Part shown: piece after piece, positions 21,580 to 33,639 of the stretch
Numbering within the stretch: position 1 is the stretch's first letter
Layout: each line of letters begins with the position of its first letter
Assembly: GCA_950295325.1 (NCBI GenBank)
Contig: OX485806.1
Coordinates: forward strand, 52,197,169 to 52,261,168
Source of the DNA: Polytrichum commune
Lineage: Eukaryota > Streptophyta > Polytrichopsida > Polytrichales > Polytrichaceae
Reading direction: 5' to 3'
DNA length: 64,000 nt
Program-made: the position numbers and the translations under genes
Notes under the pieces: generated by a model
The model's database searches: none
The model's input: the letters and a program-made list of their open reading frames with translations, nothing else
Told to the model about the DNA's origin: nothing

Positions 21580-24369
21580 TGTTAGCATTAAAAGTTAGAA
21601 TTGATAGGGAATTTAGGAAAAATTAGTTCATTTAGCATTTAGCCTAGAAGAAGGAAGGTCAAAATGAAACTAAGTAGTGCTAGAAGATAGCAAAGTAGAA
21701 AAAATGTGCTAGCTAGTAAAAACAACTAGCTAAGCAAATATTAGTAGATGCTAGCTATTAAGCAAATGTTAGTAGATGCTAGCTAAGCAAGTGTTAGTTT
21801 ATTAGTTAGTGTGAGGCACACAAGACTATTGGAGGTGTTTTACGTAAGAAGATAAAATCGGCGTGAAGAATTTTGAAGACAAAAAAGAAAGAGAGCAAGG
21901 GGGATACTTGCCCACTTGCCCCCTTGCCAACTCGATGGCGGAAAAATTAGAAAGATTTCTAAAGGTTTTTTGTCGGAGCCACCTCGGCGAGAGGGTGGCA
22001 ACCTCAACCGGGAAAACCCCCGAGCCAAAATTTCGGGAAAGGGTTTGAAAAATGGATCCGGTGGAGGAGGGGTCCAACCCTTTTGTGAGAGGGTTTAAAA
22101 ACCCCTCCTTCCACCTTGTAGCTCTCTCTCTTTCTCTAGTTTTTGGGCGAAGCCCTGCTTCAATGTAGTTAGGAAAAAATCCTTTAGCATGTATTGTCAA
22201 TGGTCTAAAAGAAAGGCTTGAGAACCTCCTCTACTCTCTCTCTCCTAGTTAGGTTGTGTGTTTATTAACACACCAACAAAATTATTCATTTTTTTGTAGA
22301 GGTAGGTTAGATGGTAGAGTTTTGAGTAGAGGCATTATAGACCTCATCTGCCAATGCCCTGAAGGCTTAGTTCAAAAGCTAGAACAAGATACTTATCATT
22401 TTTCTCTTAGAGAGATTTCATATAGCTATCCATAGCCGTTTCCCATTTGTGATTTGGTTGAGATGACAATTAGTTATGGATTTTCAAAGATGGAGTAGAA
22501 AAACTGGGTGGTCTTGTGGGTAGCGGCTGCTGGATCAGACCTGCGACCCCAATAGGAATTTTAATTCCAAGAAATTATATTTTTCCCAAGTAGAACTTTT
22601 GTGTAGCTTTCCAAAATGGCTTAGAACATTTGATTTGAGCATGATTTGAATTAGATATGAATTGTGGAAGATGGGACACATAGTTTGAGAACTTTTGGTT
22701 GACTGCTGCATTACAGAGGACCTGCTGGGTTCACTACGGCTTACCTTTCTAATCACATATTTTTATCAAATACATCTTTTTAATATCTCTCCAGGGTCAT
22801 ATAGAACGTTTGATTTGACTAAGATTTGAATTAGATATGAATTGTTGAAGGCGAGATACATAGTTTAAGCCTTCTTGATTGACTGCTGTGTTACAAGGAG
22901 TCCGCTGAATTTCTATTAGCTTAACCTGCTGATGTCATAATTTTTTCTAGTTAGAGCTTGTTCATAGCTTTCCAATGGTATAAGGAAAGCCTAGATCCAA
23001 GTAGTAAGGAATGTGCTATGAATTTTTGAAGTTAGAAGGTAGATAGGTGGGTTGGAAGGGTCGGTTGAATCGACCTCACACTTCCAACCCTCATAACTTT
23101 TGCATTTCTTATCCGATTAGAGTGATTTTTAGATCATTGGAAAGATAATTTGGTGCACTAAGTATAAATATTATGCTTAGGATTAAATTACAGGGCAGAA
23201 TAACACTTTATATTTTAATTGTTAACTAAGGTACGCTTACTACCAAACTAGTTACAAAGAAGGAGGCAAGGTCGACGCTCGGAAAGTGGAGCAAGGAAGG
23301 AGGTAGCGGCTCGGCCTACATCAAGCCAAATCAACCGAGGAAAATTGAGGTAAATTAACTAACCTTAAGCCTTCCATTTAGGATCGGAGGGAGCACGGCT
23401 AAGGTACGCATCTCTAAACCCACTCACCTATCTCGTAAGGTCAAGTGGCTTGACCACTTGACCGCCAAGGGAGTACCCAATTCCATTGTTTTCGGGGCCC
23501 TTGGTATGTTTTGTGGTAGTAGCTTCATTTATTAGCAAGTTTCGTGTGTGGTAAGTCGGATTAATCACCGACACGACCACTCTGAATGTTGTTGGTGGAA
23601 AGGTGGGGTTAATGACCCGCGAATCCACTATTATGTTGTTGGCCCCATAGATTGGGAGTAATGGCCCCAATTTATGAAGATTGCGCAACAGGTTGAACCT
23701 ACAGGTCGCCCGTCACCCTGGTCCCATTGAGTTGCATTTCGTGGTCTATCCAGTGTAAACACATTTAACAATCAAAACATACAAAATAAATCGTAAACCC
23801 TTGTTGGCAAGAGACCCGAGGTAAGGGGTGATGCCTAATATATTAATGTAGTAAGTTAGGACGTGCAAACAAAAGTAAGTAATTAAGAAGGAATTTGTGT
23901 GAAGGGTGGGACTTAGGCCAAGTTCCCCCGCTTAGAAAACTAAATAGAACTAAATAAAGAAATAGGAAGAATTGAATGGTCCATCAAATTGTCGTTATTC
24001 CGTTCGTTGAGTTAGGGTGGTATGAGTCACACCCGGTTGGGTGTATCAGAACCATCCCAATTCACAAATTAGGATTGCCTTGGTTTCAAGGCTGGTGCGT
24101 CTGCGCGTAGAATAGGTTGTAGGTTAAGGTTAGAACTAGATATGAAATTGGTTAGTGGAGTTTAAAGCCACACTAGTAAAAAACTAAGGCCTAACCTCCG
24201 GAGGTACTACGACGCATATTTAATCTCCCTTAAAAATCTAACTACTCACGTTATACACCTATCATCCGGGTTCGGCTTGGGCGCCTGCAAATGCAGGCCA
24301 CCTTCACCGAAGGGCTTGTGTGATACTTTTAGGCTCCCTCGAAAGGGGGTGGCCCAAAAGTACCACACA
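21580..24369 (-). mobile_element. LTR-like element, family D copy 1, reversed
   Basis: Starts TGTTAGCATT and ends ACCACACA, with TAGAA before and GAGAA after (4 of 5 bases match). The right-hand 1.1 kb is the reverse complement of 62609-63700: the block GCTCCCTCGAAAGGGGGTGG near 24330, GGCCACCTTCACCGAAGGGC near 24297 and GTAATGGCCCC near 23660 all recur there inverted. It contains short tandem repeats (GTTAGTAGATGCTAGCTA, about 35-bp period, 21710-21800) and an internal duplication of about 140 bp (22618-22755 and 22797-22935). No coding region. Confidence 0.65.
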
Positions 24370-25140
24370 GAGAAAGCAGACAGTTCATAGAAAAATAAGA
24401 AGAAGCCTCTGGTTGCCGTGAAGCTCCATCCTGTAGCCGCGAAACTCCCTCCGGTAAGGGTGTCGGACAATGGGCATAGAAAGATAATTGTGTTGAATGT
24501 CATAGGTCTTCTATGTGACATTAGATAACTGCATGATAGGTAAGAGTGGGGCCGGATCTAATGATCCACCACGATAGGAACCTCAATGTAAAAATAAATA
24601 AATAAAACGAATTGCGGCATATTTTTGTTGATGTTGTGTTCTCATTTTGATGTTGGGATATGATCGCCCTTAAAATAGATCCTACAAGGGATAGTAGTTA
24701 CGTTTCTTGCTGAGAGAACGAATGTTCATTGGAGCTTCTTATGGAGGAGGTCCTACCCATTCCAGAGCCCTATAAGAGACCTACATGATCTCTTTAGTAT
24801 GATTCCGGACCCTACTCACGGTACAACTTGATGTCTTCAATTTGATTGCAATGCAATGGCAACGGCATGGTCCCCCCCTCAAATGTCCTTGATTGTGCGC
24901 AATGGGATCGGTTAGACCCTAACGATGACTTTTTGAGGAGAATCATAGGGCCATTTTGAAGCATTGGCCCGCAAGCCCTCTGACATGGAATATTGAGTGG
25001 GGTATTTGGGCAAAAAATTTGGTCTAGCGTCGTTCCCACATAACTTGGTAGGTTCATCGACACCTTATGTGTGTGAACTCCACTATGTTAAAGTTTTATT
25101 TGGATTTTTTGTTTTTTGACAATTATGACTTCGAATGTAG

Positions 25141-25506
25141 ACGCAGACACCGGAGGCCGCTCCCCTATTATTGGAAGTAGCTCCAAAATTGTTGGAGGAA
25201 ATACCTTTTCCATTGGCCACGGGGTCTTAGATCAAAATGTTTGATTTGGACGAGGACAACAAGGCCAAAGCAAACGTGGTGGCTCATGGAGTCATTGTGA
25301 GCCTTGCAGGAGGCACACTCCACGGGCGGCTCATTAAGAAAGACAACGTATTTGTGAGCGTGTCCTCAATTGAGCCGAGAGTGGAATCCGTGTTGTTGTA
25401 CGAGGGCAACAACGACGACGACCTGCCAATGGTGCATTTGGGCGATGCGCTGAAATTCACCACCAAGTGGCATGTGAAAGCACTCAAGACTATCTTGGAG
25501 GAATGA
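25141..25506 (+). CDS. CACTA-associated DUF8039-like exon
   Basis: Opens after the acceptor CGAATGTAG, with one in-frame TAG near 25228, then runs to TGA at 25504-25506. It encodes VVAHGVIVSLAGGTLHGRL, a VFVSVSSIEP segment and DDLPMVHLGDALKFTTKWHV. The pattern GVI(V)S-G-G-x-L-H, V-x-V and a closing LGDAL-W is like the domain found at the end of many plant CACTA-associated proteins (DUF8039-type). Likely the C-terminus of the same element's second protein. The assignment rests on pattern, not on a search. Confidence 0.5.
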
Positions 25507-25719
25507 AACAAGTCTTTCACAATTAGATAGTTAACATATTGATGGTAAATGTGGCAAAGATTGACACATTTGGATATGTTTTGAGATATTAATTATAAAA
25601 TATCATTGAATTAATTTATATTAATTTGTGCAATTTGTGTCTCCAATGATTGCTTCCCATATATATGCAAAGTGAATTTGCTACATATTCGTATAGACCT
25701 GTGATAATTTCTTTCTTAT

Positions 25720-26402
25720 TTAGCTCAGTCATGTAACGCATGACTTGAATGCGTCGTAACCGCTTGAAATGTATTCGAAATGTGACTGACATTCACGACT
25801 AGAAGTAATGCGGATCTAACCCAATACAGTCACAACCGCGCATAATAAACCACGTAATGTGACTCTCCATCGCAGAAAATATCACTCCATCATGTCATAT
25901 TGTGCAATACATGTCACCAAGAATATGACTATAGGCCGTCATATGACTATAATGGCATCCCAACAAAAATTTGGCTAACGCCACAAAAACTTGGCTACAA
26001 GCAATGATAAAACTAACAGTCACATTCTACGTGGTCTGCCACGTCGGCCAAATTATGACTCGTCACAATCCTATTACACGTCAGCAAAAGACATGACTAC
26101 ACAGAGTCACATGCCACGTCAGACTGGTTTTTTTTGCCCGGGCATGTCAAAAAAGGGCACGGACTCCAAGGCCAGTCAAGGCATGCTCCATGTGCTGTCG
26201 GGATTGTAGATTTTATCCTTTTATACGCCCAAACTACCGTATATATTCATATGACTGACGTCCAAAGCAACTCGTCGGTAATGACTAGACCCAGTCACCG
26301 CGCGTGTCATCTTCCTACGGTGCCTCGTCAGTCATATTTTGGAATTTTATGACTTAAAGTAGTCATAAATTGCAGTCATAAAATGTGCGTTTTTTTCTAG
26401 TG
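25720..26402. mobile_element. Right terminus of the CACTA-like element
   Basis: Dense TATGACT/AGTCATA motifs in both orientations (for example 25930-25950 and 26345-26385) lead to a terminal CTAGTG at 26397-26402. In reverse this reads CACTAGAAAAAAACGCAC, a good CACTA terminal inverted repeat. It abuts the copia relic on its right. The left terminus is not identified. Confidence 0.7.
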
Positions 26403-29153
26403 GAATGGTTTGGTTGTGGTTTCCTTACCGGTATCAAGTTTCCATGCCTCCCCGCTACAAGTGGATTTCACGGCCGAAACGTCGGCCTCCACTTCCTCCT
26501 CTATGCCGAGTGCTTCATCTTGCTCCAAACTATTGCTACTTGCATCCAAGTTCTTAACATCCAATTTGGGGGATATGTCCACCTTGATCACAAGTGCTTC
26601 ATCAACTCTCCCACTTGGACAATCTTCCAAATGCGTTTTGTCTTCGGAAAACAGCACGTCTGGATTCTTGATGATTTTCTTCGTCTCCAAGCAAATGAGC
26701 CGATACGCCTTAATGCCTTTGCAATATTCAAGAAACAAACATTTGATGTCCTTTACATCCAACTTTGTTTGCCTTTGATCCGGCATCTTTGTATAAGCCA
26801 GACAACCAAACACACACATGTGGGAAACTTGTGGCATCCTCCCGCTCCATGCCTCCTCCGGTGTCTTACCATCCACAACATGTAAATTGCATTGCACACT
26901 GCCTTTGCCCAAAATTCATGGCACGGGGAGGTCACTGGAAAAAATCATAGAAACAACATGCGATAAAAAATAAGGTCTAATATATTCATTGTAGGTAGAA
27001 TTTTCCAAAAACATACATATAATATAGGGGTTTTAAAAATAATGAAACATGTTTACATGTAAAATACCATCATATATAATGGTCTCATTTATCTAGTCAA
27101 TACATGTAAAATAACATAGAAACAATTACTAAGGGAAGAAGAATTAGGGTAGGGTTTGTGTTAGTGGATGATAAAAGACAATATTCTGTTGAAAATGTTT
27201 GGATGAATGACTTCGCACATTGGCTTGCTTGAACATTACTGAACCAATGGTTCCAATGTGGAATTAATGATATCCACCCACGTGCCGGGAGGGAAAATTT
27301 TAGCGCTTTGTTTGACTTTATTTCACAATCTAAGACAATTCTTCAATTGCATGCATTTGCATGCATTTTCTTTTATTGTTTTGATTTAGTTCATGTGAGT
27401 TTAGAATTGTGGTTGAACTTCACAATTCATGGTTTTAAGAAAAAATTGTCATGTATGAAAAAAATTGTAGCTCACAGAACCAAAGGAAAATAGGGTATTC
27501 GAAATATAATGCAGTTGAAGAAGAAAAAAAACTCTGAGAAATAGAGATTGGGATAAAATCGATAAAACTTGTTACTTGGAATATAAGAGAAAAAATGTAG
27601 TATAAATAAATCAAGGTATTTTTAAAGGATTCCCCCCCAAAATTATAATGATTGATAGGGTTTATTAAAATATAAGCATTTATTTTTATTTTAAAAAATA
27701 CCATACCTTACAATCTGTTCTACACTACAAGGTAAATAACCCCCCAATAAATAGGTCCTAAGTGCACGTATATACATTAATTAAAGATGGAGTGACCTCC
27801 CCGTGATTCATGGCCAAATGGTTGGGCATGAATCATGGACCGCGCGCATCGCCACGATGGTTCGATTTGCTCACTCCACCACGCTGTCTTGTTGCGGCGT
27901 GTAAGGTGATGAGGTTTGCCGTACAATGCCATGTTTGCTCAAAAATTTATCAAATGCGTTTAACACGTATTCCCCACCGTTGTCCGTCCTAAAAACCTTC
28001 ATTACATGTTCCAATTGCCTCTCCACCAAGGTTTTTCATTCTTTAAGCCTCGCCAACACCACGCTTTTGGCCTCAAGGATATACACCCAAATCTTGCGTC
28101 AGGAATCGTTAATGAAGGTGAAAAAATTCCTTGCGCCTCCAATGGACATGATTCTCCTTGGTCCACATATATCGGAATGCATGAGCTCCAAGATCTTTGT
28201 GGCGTGGGTACCTCCATCCGTCGGGAATGGTCGCCTTGTTGTTTGCCATCGATACATCCTTTACATGCGAACAAATGCAAATCCCCTTGCAGCACTTCCA
28301 AGTCCATCATGCTCACCATGCTTTGAAGTCTTTTCATGGTATTTGCGTTGGGATGCCGCAACTTTTTGTGCCAAAACTTCAAAAAATGCGAGTTTCCATT
28401 GAAATGCGCCAAGAAACTCTTTTTAGCCCAATTCATCACATTCATGTCCAATTGGTACAAATTAGACTCCAACAATGCAATGGCCAACATCTCAATGTTA
28501 TTTTCCCTCACTACACATTCTAATGAGTTGAAATGCACCTTCAAACCCCTTGAAATGAGTTTGCTCACCGAAAGCAAGTTTGAATGTAAGTTGGGCACAT
28601 GAAGCAAGTCATGCAATCTAATGCTCCATAAATGACCTTTTACACGTGTTTTCACTAGTATAGAGCCTTCGCCTATGGCCTTTACCATGTCGTTATCATC
28701 CATAAACACTTTGCGACCTAAGACGGGTTTATAAGTGTCAAAAATTTGTTTATATGGTGTCATGTGTTGCGAGGCGCCCAAAATAACAATCCATCTAGTG
28801 GCGGCAATGTTAGATGCTCCATTTTTAACAAAAAAATGCAAAATCATCACTCGACCTTACAATGTTTGCATTGACAATTACGAGCAATGTGGCCCAACGT
28901 ACCTTAATTGTAGAACCTCGAGGTGTCGCCGTGCCGTTTGTTTTTGTCGAATGCTCGAGGTTGGCGAGACAACATGGCCACATCATCTCCTTGAGGCTCC
29001 TTCTCCTTCTTCTTGGACACCTCGCGCATGAGGTGTGCGGTGATGAAATCCAACGTGAGTTCTTTCATCGGGCGCATCTCCAATGCGGTGATCAAATGGT
29101 CAAACGAGGGCGGTAGGCTATCGAGCAAGGTCATGACCATATCCTCTTTGACC
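26403..29153 (-). pseudogene. Ty1/copia polyprotein relic 1 (gag, protease, integrase)
   Basis: Read right to left. Gag C-end: DMVMTLLDSLPPSFDHLITA (28904-29155). Protease-type RWIVILGASQHMTPYK, with the catalytic D-S-G changed to I-L-G, near 28770. Pre-integrase FWHKKLRHPNANTMKRLQS near 28350, then CKGCIDGK of the zinc site. Integrase core DNGGEYVLNAFDKFLSKHG and PYTPQQDS (27870-28000). After an hAT insertion come WAKAVCNAIY, PEEAWSGRMPQVSHMCVFGC and YCKGIKAYRLICLETKK (26550-26910). Frameshifts and stops occur throughout. The order gag-PR-IN is that of copia elements. Reverse transcriptase is absent, cut off by the CACTA terminus at 26402. Confidence 0.85.
26914..27813. mobile_element. Non-autonomous hAT element with 8-bp TSD
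   Basis: The element (26922-27805, 884 bp) has perfect 15-bp terminal inverted repeats CACGGGGAGGTCACT, flanked by ATTCATGG on both sides (26914-26921 and 27806-27813). An 8-bp duplication with a CA-GGG-type terminus is typical of the hAT superfamily. The inside is AT-rich and noncoding. It splits the copia 1 integrase. Confidence 0.88.
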
Positions 29154-29504
29154 ATCTTTGTCGCAACCCTCGCTAGCTCCCCTTAACTAACTTAGTCATT
29201 TTCATTTTAAGCAAAAGTCACAAGTGCTAACCCTTCGCATTCCGCCATGCAAATGGTTAGCTCCCCATACCTCTGACCTTAGTTCATAGGACCCTTACTT
29301 TGCTTTCGGAACTTACACCTTAATCGGTAACCACTTTTTAGATGTGGACTTCCATTCATGGAAGTCCAATCTTATGTTGATCATCACATTGCCGGAGCAA
29401 CATTATAACAACCCGAACCACACTAGGCAACTATCCCCTCACATTAGGCCAAAGCCCATGGAGGCCGTGCCGTTCGGCCTCGGGTGGGTGAGGCCATACC
29501 ACCT

Positions 29505-31913
29505 CACCCTGTAAGCCCAAATCCCCCTCACCCTTCAATTGCGTCCTAGTCCGGGTGAGGGTTCATGGGCTACATTCAATTTTGCAAATAACAAGTGCAA
29601 GCAAGGAAAGTTGATTGGAAGAAGTGGTGTGTATAACACATTTTTCTTTTTATTAAAATTGTGAGCATCCACCACACTCAATCACCCACAATTTAAGTGA
29701 GTTCTCTCCTCTTCCTAGCCTAAATGCAACTTCCTCCAACAAGCAGGTAACCCAACTCACCATTCATCCCAGCCTCATACCATCTACCAGCTCCCTCTCA
29801 CTACTACTTGCTCGTTCACCATCAGCAAACCCAGATGCTCAGCACCAGGAGTTTTCATGACCTTTTCTAACAGTGAACAATGAGTGCCTTAGTAATGCGC
29901 CTTCGTTGCCCTGCTGGTCATGCCTCACCCTCTCCTTGTTTGCACCGATCGGGCCTCTTCCTCCTTGCAAGCCGTGGGCATCTCATGCATCTCATCACCT
30001 CAACTACTCTTCGGCCTACTTCCACCCAGGACTGCAGCCCCCGACACGCACATCTTCTACCTCCTTGCAGAGACTCCCGCTGACTCATCGCCACCTGCAT
30101 TCCCACCACCAGTGGCTGCTGCCGCAAACAGAAGTGCCGACGCGAGACCCTTGGAAATGCTCATCACCAGGGTGTATCGGCCTTGAACCTCCCAGCGTAG
30201 ACACTGCCCTTCCCGAGTTGGAGTCCACCCCAGCTCCACAGCAATCTGCGCCCTACAGAGAGCAACCAACCCCACAGCCACAAAGATACCAATCCTACTG
30301 CCCGAATTTCTAGTTGCTCTCACAGATCTAATTCACTCCCCACAACAGGGCAAAACTTCCTCCCATTTGGAACCTATCACTCGGACACATCCTCAACCAC
30401 GCCCAGAAGAACGATCTTTTATTACTTAGTGCAGTACTAACCCGATGCGTGACAACAACTCACGACCCACAATCACACTCCCTAGATTTTACCAGACAAG
30501 CAGTTGGCTCACCATCCCACCTCACCAAGAAGAACAACATCGCTCAGATGGCCAGCATTCACAGGGCATGATGGTTCGGTAACCTCAGAGATAGAACGGA
30601 AGGAATAACAAGGATGGCGACGCCGATGCATCCGCTCCTGGGCACCTTGACGGGGTGGTTCCTCGCATTCCCTCCCTGGTCCCAACATCGCCCTTCTTCT
30701 GTCAATCCGTTTTGGTGCCTGGCATGTAGCAGCTGATGGATGGAGGAAGCGCCGCGATGCAGCCAACAGGCTGCTGGTCCCGACTCCCTAATGCAACGGA
30801 GTTGTAGCAGTCTGCTCCCCCTTCGGCCTTGATCCCCTCACCTTCTAGCTTAGCAGGGACATGTTCCTCCTCTGGCCTCGGCAACCAGTTGTTTACCCGT
30901 CATGCACACATCGGCCAACACTACGCCTCGGTGCTTGTGTGCACACGTCGCAACTGGGTTGTTCTTCAGCCGACTAACCAGAGTTCAGTTCATGCCAATG
31001 CTTTCCTCCGAGGCATGGCCTCCGCCTCGTCTCTCTAACCTCTCTCCTTCATTACACGCGCAAGCATTTTTGCAGGGCTTCGCCCTCTTGATCTCTCTCT
31101 CTCTCACCTCTACCTCTCAACATGCATAATGAGCTCACTACCTCCTACCTCCCGAGACCCCTCCAACCTCTACCTTTTTTCCCGGCATCTTTCGGGCCGC
31201 CCGAGAGAAAAAACGGGTTGAGACCTTTTCCCTTGGCCTCTCCCCCCTTCAAACCCACTTCCCTTTTTCTTCGTTTGACTTCTTCTCCCCCTAGACTCAT
31301 AGATAAATAAAATTCATAGATAGATAGATAGGTAGGACAATTAAGAATAACCCACCGTAGTTGTTAGTAAGTAATCACGCTTGGGTCATAATATAAATTG
31401 TGGTTTGTTGTGTTGGTGGTCACCAAGTCATGTTTCCTCGGTTGGTTGAGGAAGGATGTTTGTATCACACTTAGACGGTCCGGGTTCGATTCCCGTTGAG
31501 TTCGTTTGATCGTTTAGTGTCTTACGCATGACTTGGCTAGTGATTTCTAGGCAGGAAAATCGTATCAACCAACCGGCTCCTACCCCTCTTCCTGAGCTAT
31601 CGTGTACATATTATTCAATAAACAATGGTCATTGTTATGACCCCTTCTATTATTCTATTGGTATTGTTAGGTTGTTTTTAATACGTTTTTTCACTAGACT
31701 CATGTTTAAACACTTACACCTTTACTCCCCATTAATCCTCCAAAATTCATTGCCTTTTCTAGCTCTTATTCACCCTTTAATTTAATTTAATCAAGATTTT
31801 TGACCCTTCACGTTTCTTAACCTTTAGATAATTCAAGCAAGCGCATATTCAAGGTATTAGCAACTCCTAATGATTAGAGAACAATGTGAGCACAATTTAG
31901 GGCTCATACACCC
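29505..31913 (+). mobile_element. Solo LTR, family B copy 3, nested in C1 (TSD CACCC)
   Basis: The element (29510-31908) starts TGTAAGCCC and ends GGGCTCATA, with CACCC on each side. It splits the C1 phrase CCTCACCC/ATATAAGCC. It has the family B blocks GCGTCCTAGTCCGGGTGAGG (about 29547), GAAGTGGTGTGTATAACAC (about 29620) and the hairpin TCGGGCCGCCCGA (about 31190), plus a tRNA-like segment near its 3' end. The last 800 bp are nearly identical to those of B4. No coding interior. Confidence 0.88.
31423..31536 (+). other. tRNA-like pol III promoter segment in LTR B3, enclosed by an inverted repeat
   Basis: An A-box-like TTGGTTGAGGAAGG (about 31443) and a canonical B box GGTTCGATTCC (31483-31493) are about 30 bp apart. 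CCAAGTCATG (31423-31432) and CATGACTTGG (31527-31536), exact reverse complements, enclose them. The acceptor arms do not pair, so this is not a standard tRNA gene. A SINE head captured by the LTR, or a built-in pol III promoter, would both fit. Confidence 0.6.
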
Positions 31914-32475
31914 ATATAAGCCTCTAGGACTCTGGGCAGGGTCCCTACCTCACTGTTAAGAAACCTTTTGTCTCTCTACCAATAGGTGGGGCCAAGTAAA
32001 CATTCCCCCTTAGCCGTTGGGGCTGGAAGCCCCCAACAGTTTTAGAACACCATAACTTCCTTGTATGATTTTAGATGCGAACAAGTGACCACTCTATCAT
32101 CATTTAAGTTTCACGTAGATATTGATGGATCCTTTGCTTGCCCCATTTCAGAAATTATTATAGAAATTATGCCCATTCAAAACTTAACAGTTTTAAGAGC
32201 CACTTCCAGGCCATTGATGTACGAGGGACAGTGCCCCATTCAAATTGCTCACACCTCCAATTAACGTGTTCTTGATCATTTTAGAATTAACACACCATAA
32301 GCTACGCATAGCTAATGGCCTTACCCTTGTGATTCCTAGTCTCCCGGGCCCTCAACCACACTATGATCACTTGGGCCCTCTCACCAACGGCGCCACAAGT
32401 CCCAGGTGTCCCTCCGGGGTCCCTTGTGTCCATGGTGTTTTGGACACTCCTCATGGAGAGGTGTGCGACAATCTC

Positions 32476-32580
32476 CAACTTGAACTTGTAGAGGTTGAAG
32501 TTGTTGTCATGGATCTTATCAACCGTGATAAGTCCACCGCCCTCACTACCAACCCTGAATGCAAACTTCTTCTCACCTAA
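32476..32580 (-). pseudogene. Copia relic 1, gag N-terminus
   Basis: On the minus strand this reads TVDKIHDNNFNLYKFKLE, matching the start of copia gag (the F-x-G-x-N-F-x-x-W-K/Y-K-F region also seen at 59030 as KFNKRNFNLRKFKI). It lies in the orientation expected for the start of the relic at 26403-29153, separated by LTR C1 and a loss of about 80 codons. Confidence 0.65.
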
Positions 32581-32689
32581 TGTAACACATGGACTTAGAA
32601 ACCGTCAAAGGAGTTAGAATTTGCCGACCATAAACAATGTAGAATGGACTCAATTTATCACTCAATGTTCTCCCACACTATAGTCAACA

Positions 32690-33620
32690 CCTTAACCCTC
32701 CAAGTTGGTATAAAACCACTCAAAAACTTTAAGGAATCAATAGAGTTTCCTTGAAAATCAAAATTCTTCAAAACACTCTAGGATTATTGAAATCTTTCAA
32801 GACAAAAAAAATTTCACTCCAAAAGATATCTAAAATGACTTAATACCATCAAAAAAACACAACTAAGCCTCTTGGAACTCAAATAAACTCAAACTAAGCA
32901 CAGAAAGTGAAGATCTCTCAAGTCTATATCTTTCCACTCAAAAGAGATGCAAAATGACTTAATAACCATCGAAAGAGCACAACTAAGCCTCAAAAAATTC
33001 AAATTACCTCAAATTAACGTAGAAAGTAAAGATCCTTCAAGTCATCAACTTTTCACTATAAAAAATACAAAATTACTCAATTACCATCAAAAGAACATAA
33101 CTAAGCCTTTTGGAACTCAAATGATCTTGAAATAAGCATGGAATGGGGGTATCTCAAATCAATAATTTCTCACTTAAAATAGATGAAAAATGACATAATA
33201 ACCATCAAGAGAGCACAACTTAGTATCAAAAACTCAAATCACCTCAAATCGAGCGTAGAAAGTGAAGATCCCTCAAGTTATCATCTATTCATTCAAAATA
33301 GATACAAAAGGACTCAATAACCATCAAGAGAGCACAACTAATCCTCTTGGAACTCAAATAACCTCAAACTAAGCACAGAATGGGGGGTCCCTCAAATCAA
33401 TCATTCCTTATTCAAAATAGATGCAAAATGACTTAATAACCATAAAGAGAGCACTACTAAGCCTCAAAAAATTCAAATCGCCTCAAAATAAATGTAGAAA
33501 ATGAAGATCCCTCAAGTCATCAATTTCTCATTCAAAATAGATGCAAAATGATTTAATAGCCATCAAGAGAGTACAACTAATTTTCTTGGAACTTAAATGA
33601 CCTCAAACTAAATATAAGAT
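32690..33620. repeat. Satellite array, ~119-bp monomer, 7-8 diverged units
   Basis: The phrase AATGACTTAATAACCATC recurs at about 32834, 32953, 33071, 33190, 33309, 33427 and 33547, giving a regular spacing of 118-120 bp. Other fixed parts of the monomer are AGAGCACAACTAAGCCTC and GAAGATCCCTCAAGTCATC. Adjacent units differ by about 15-25% by eye. One partial unit recurs at 47183-47320, on the other side of the gypsy element. Confidence 0.88.
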
Positions 33621-33639
33621 GAGGGGTCTTTTATGTCAC

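Larger units (their letters stand above)
29159..32470 (+). mobile_element. Solo LTR, family C copy 1, hosting nested LTR B3
   Basis: Starts TGTCGCAACCC and ends GGTGTGCGACA, flanked by ATCTT and ATCTC (4 of 5). Diagnostic blocks: GCATTCCGCCATGC, CATGGAAGTCCA, CTCGGGTGGGTGAGGCC, a TATA-like ATATAAGCCTCTAGGACTC, and AGGTGTCCCTCCGGGGTCCC. Without B3 it is about 0.9 kb. Its two flanks are not adjacent parts of copia gag: about 80 codons are missing. So either a deletion came with the insertion or the near-match of flanks is chance. Confidence 0.75.

Noticed and set aside
24171-24200. CACTAGTAAAAAAC as a left CACTA terminus
   Set aside because: Lies inside LTR D1, where the D2 copy has corresponding sequence; no subterminal repeats or matching flank.
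31430-31510. Functional tRNA gene
   Set aside because: A and B boxes are present but the acceptor stem does not pair and the T stem is only 4 bp; better read as a tRNA-like segment.
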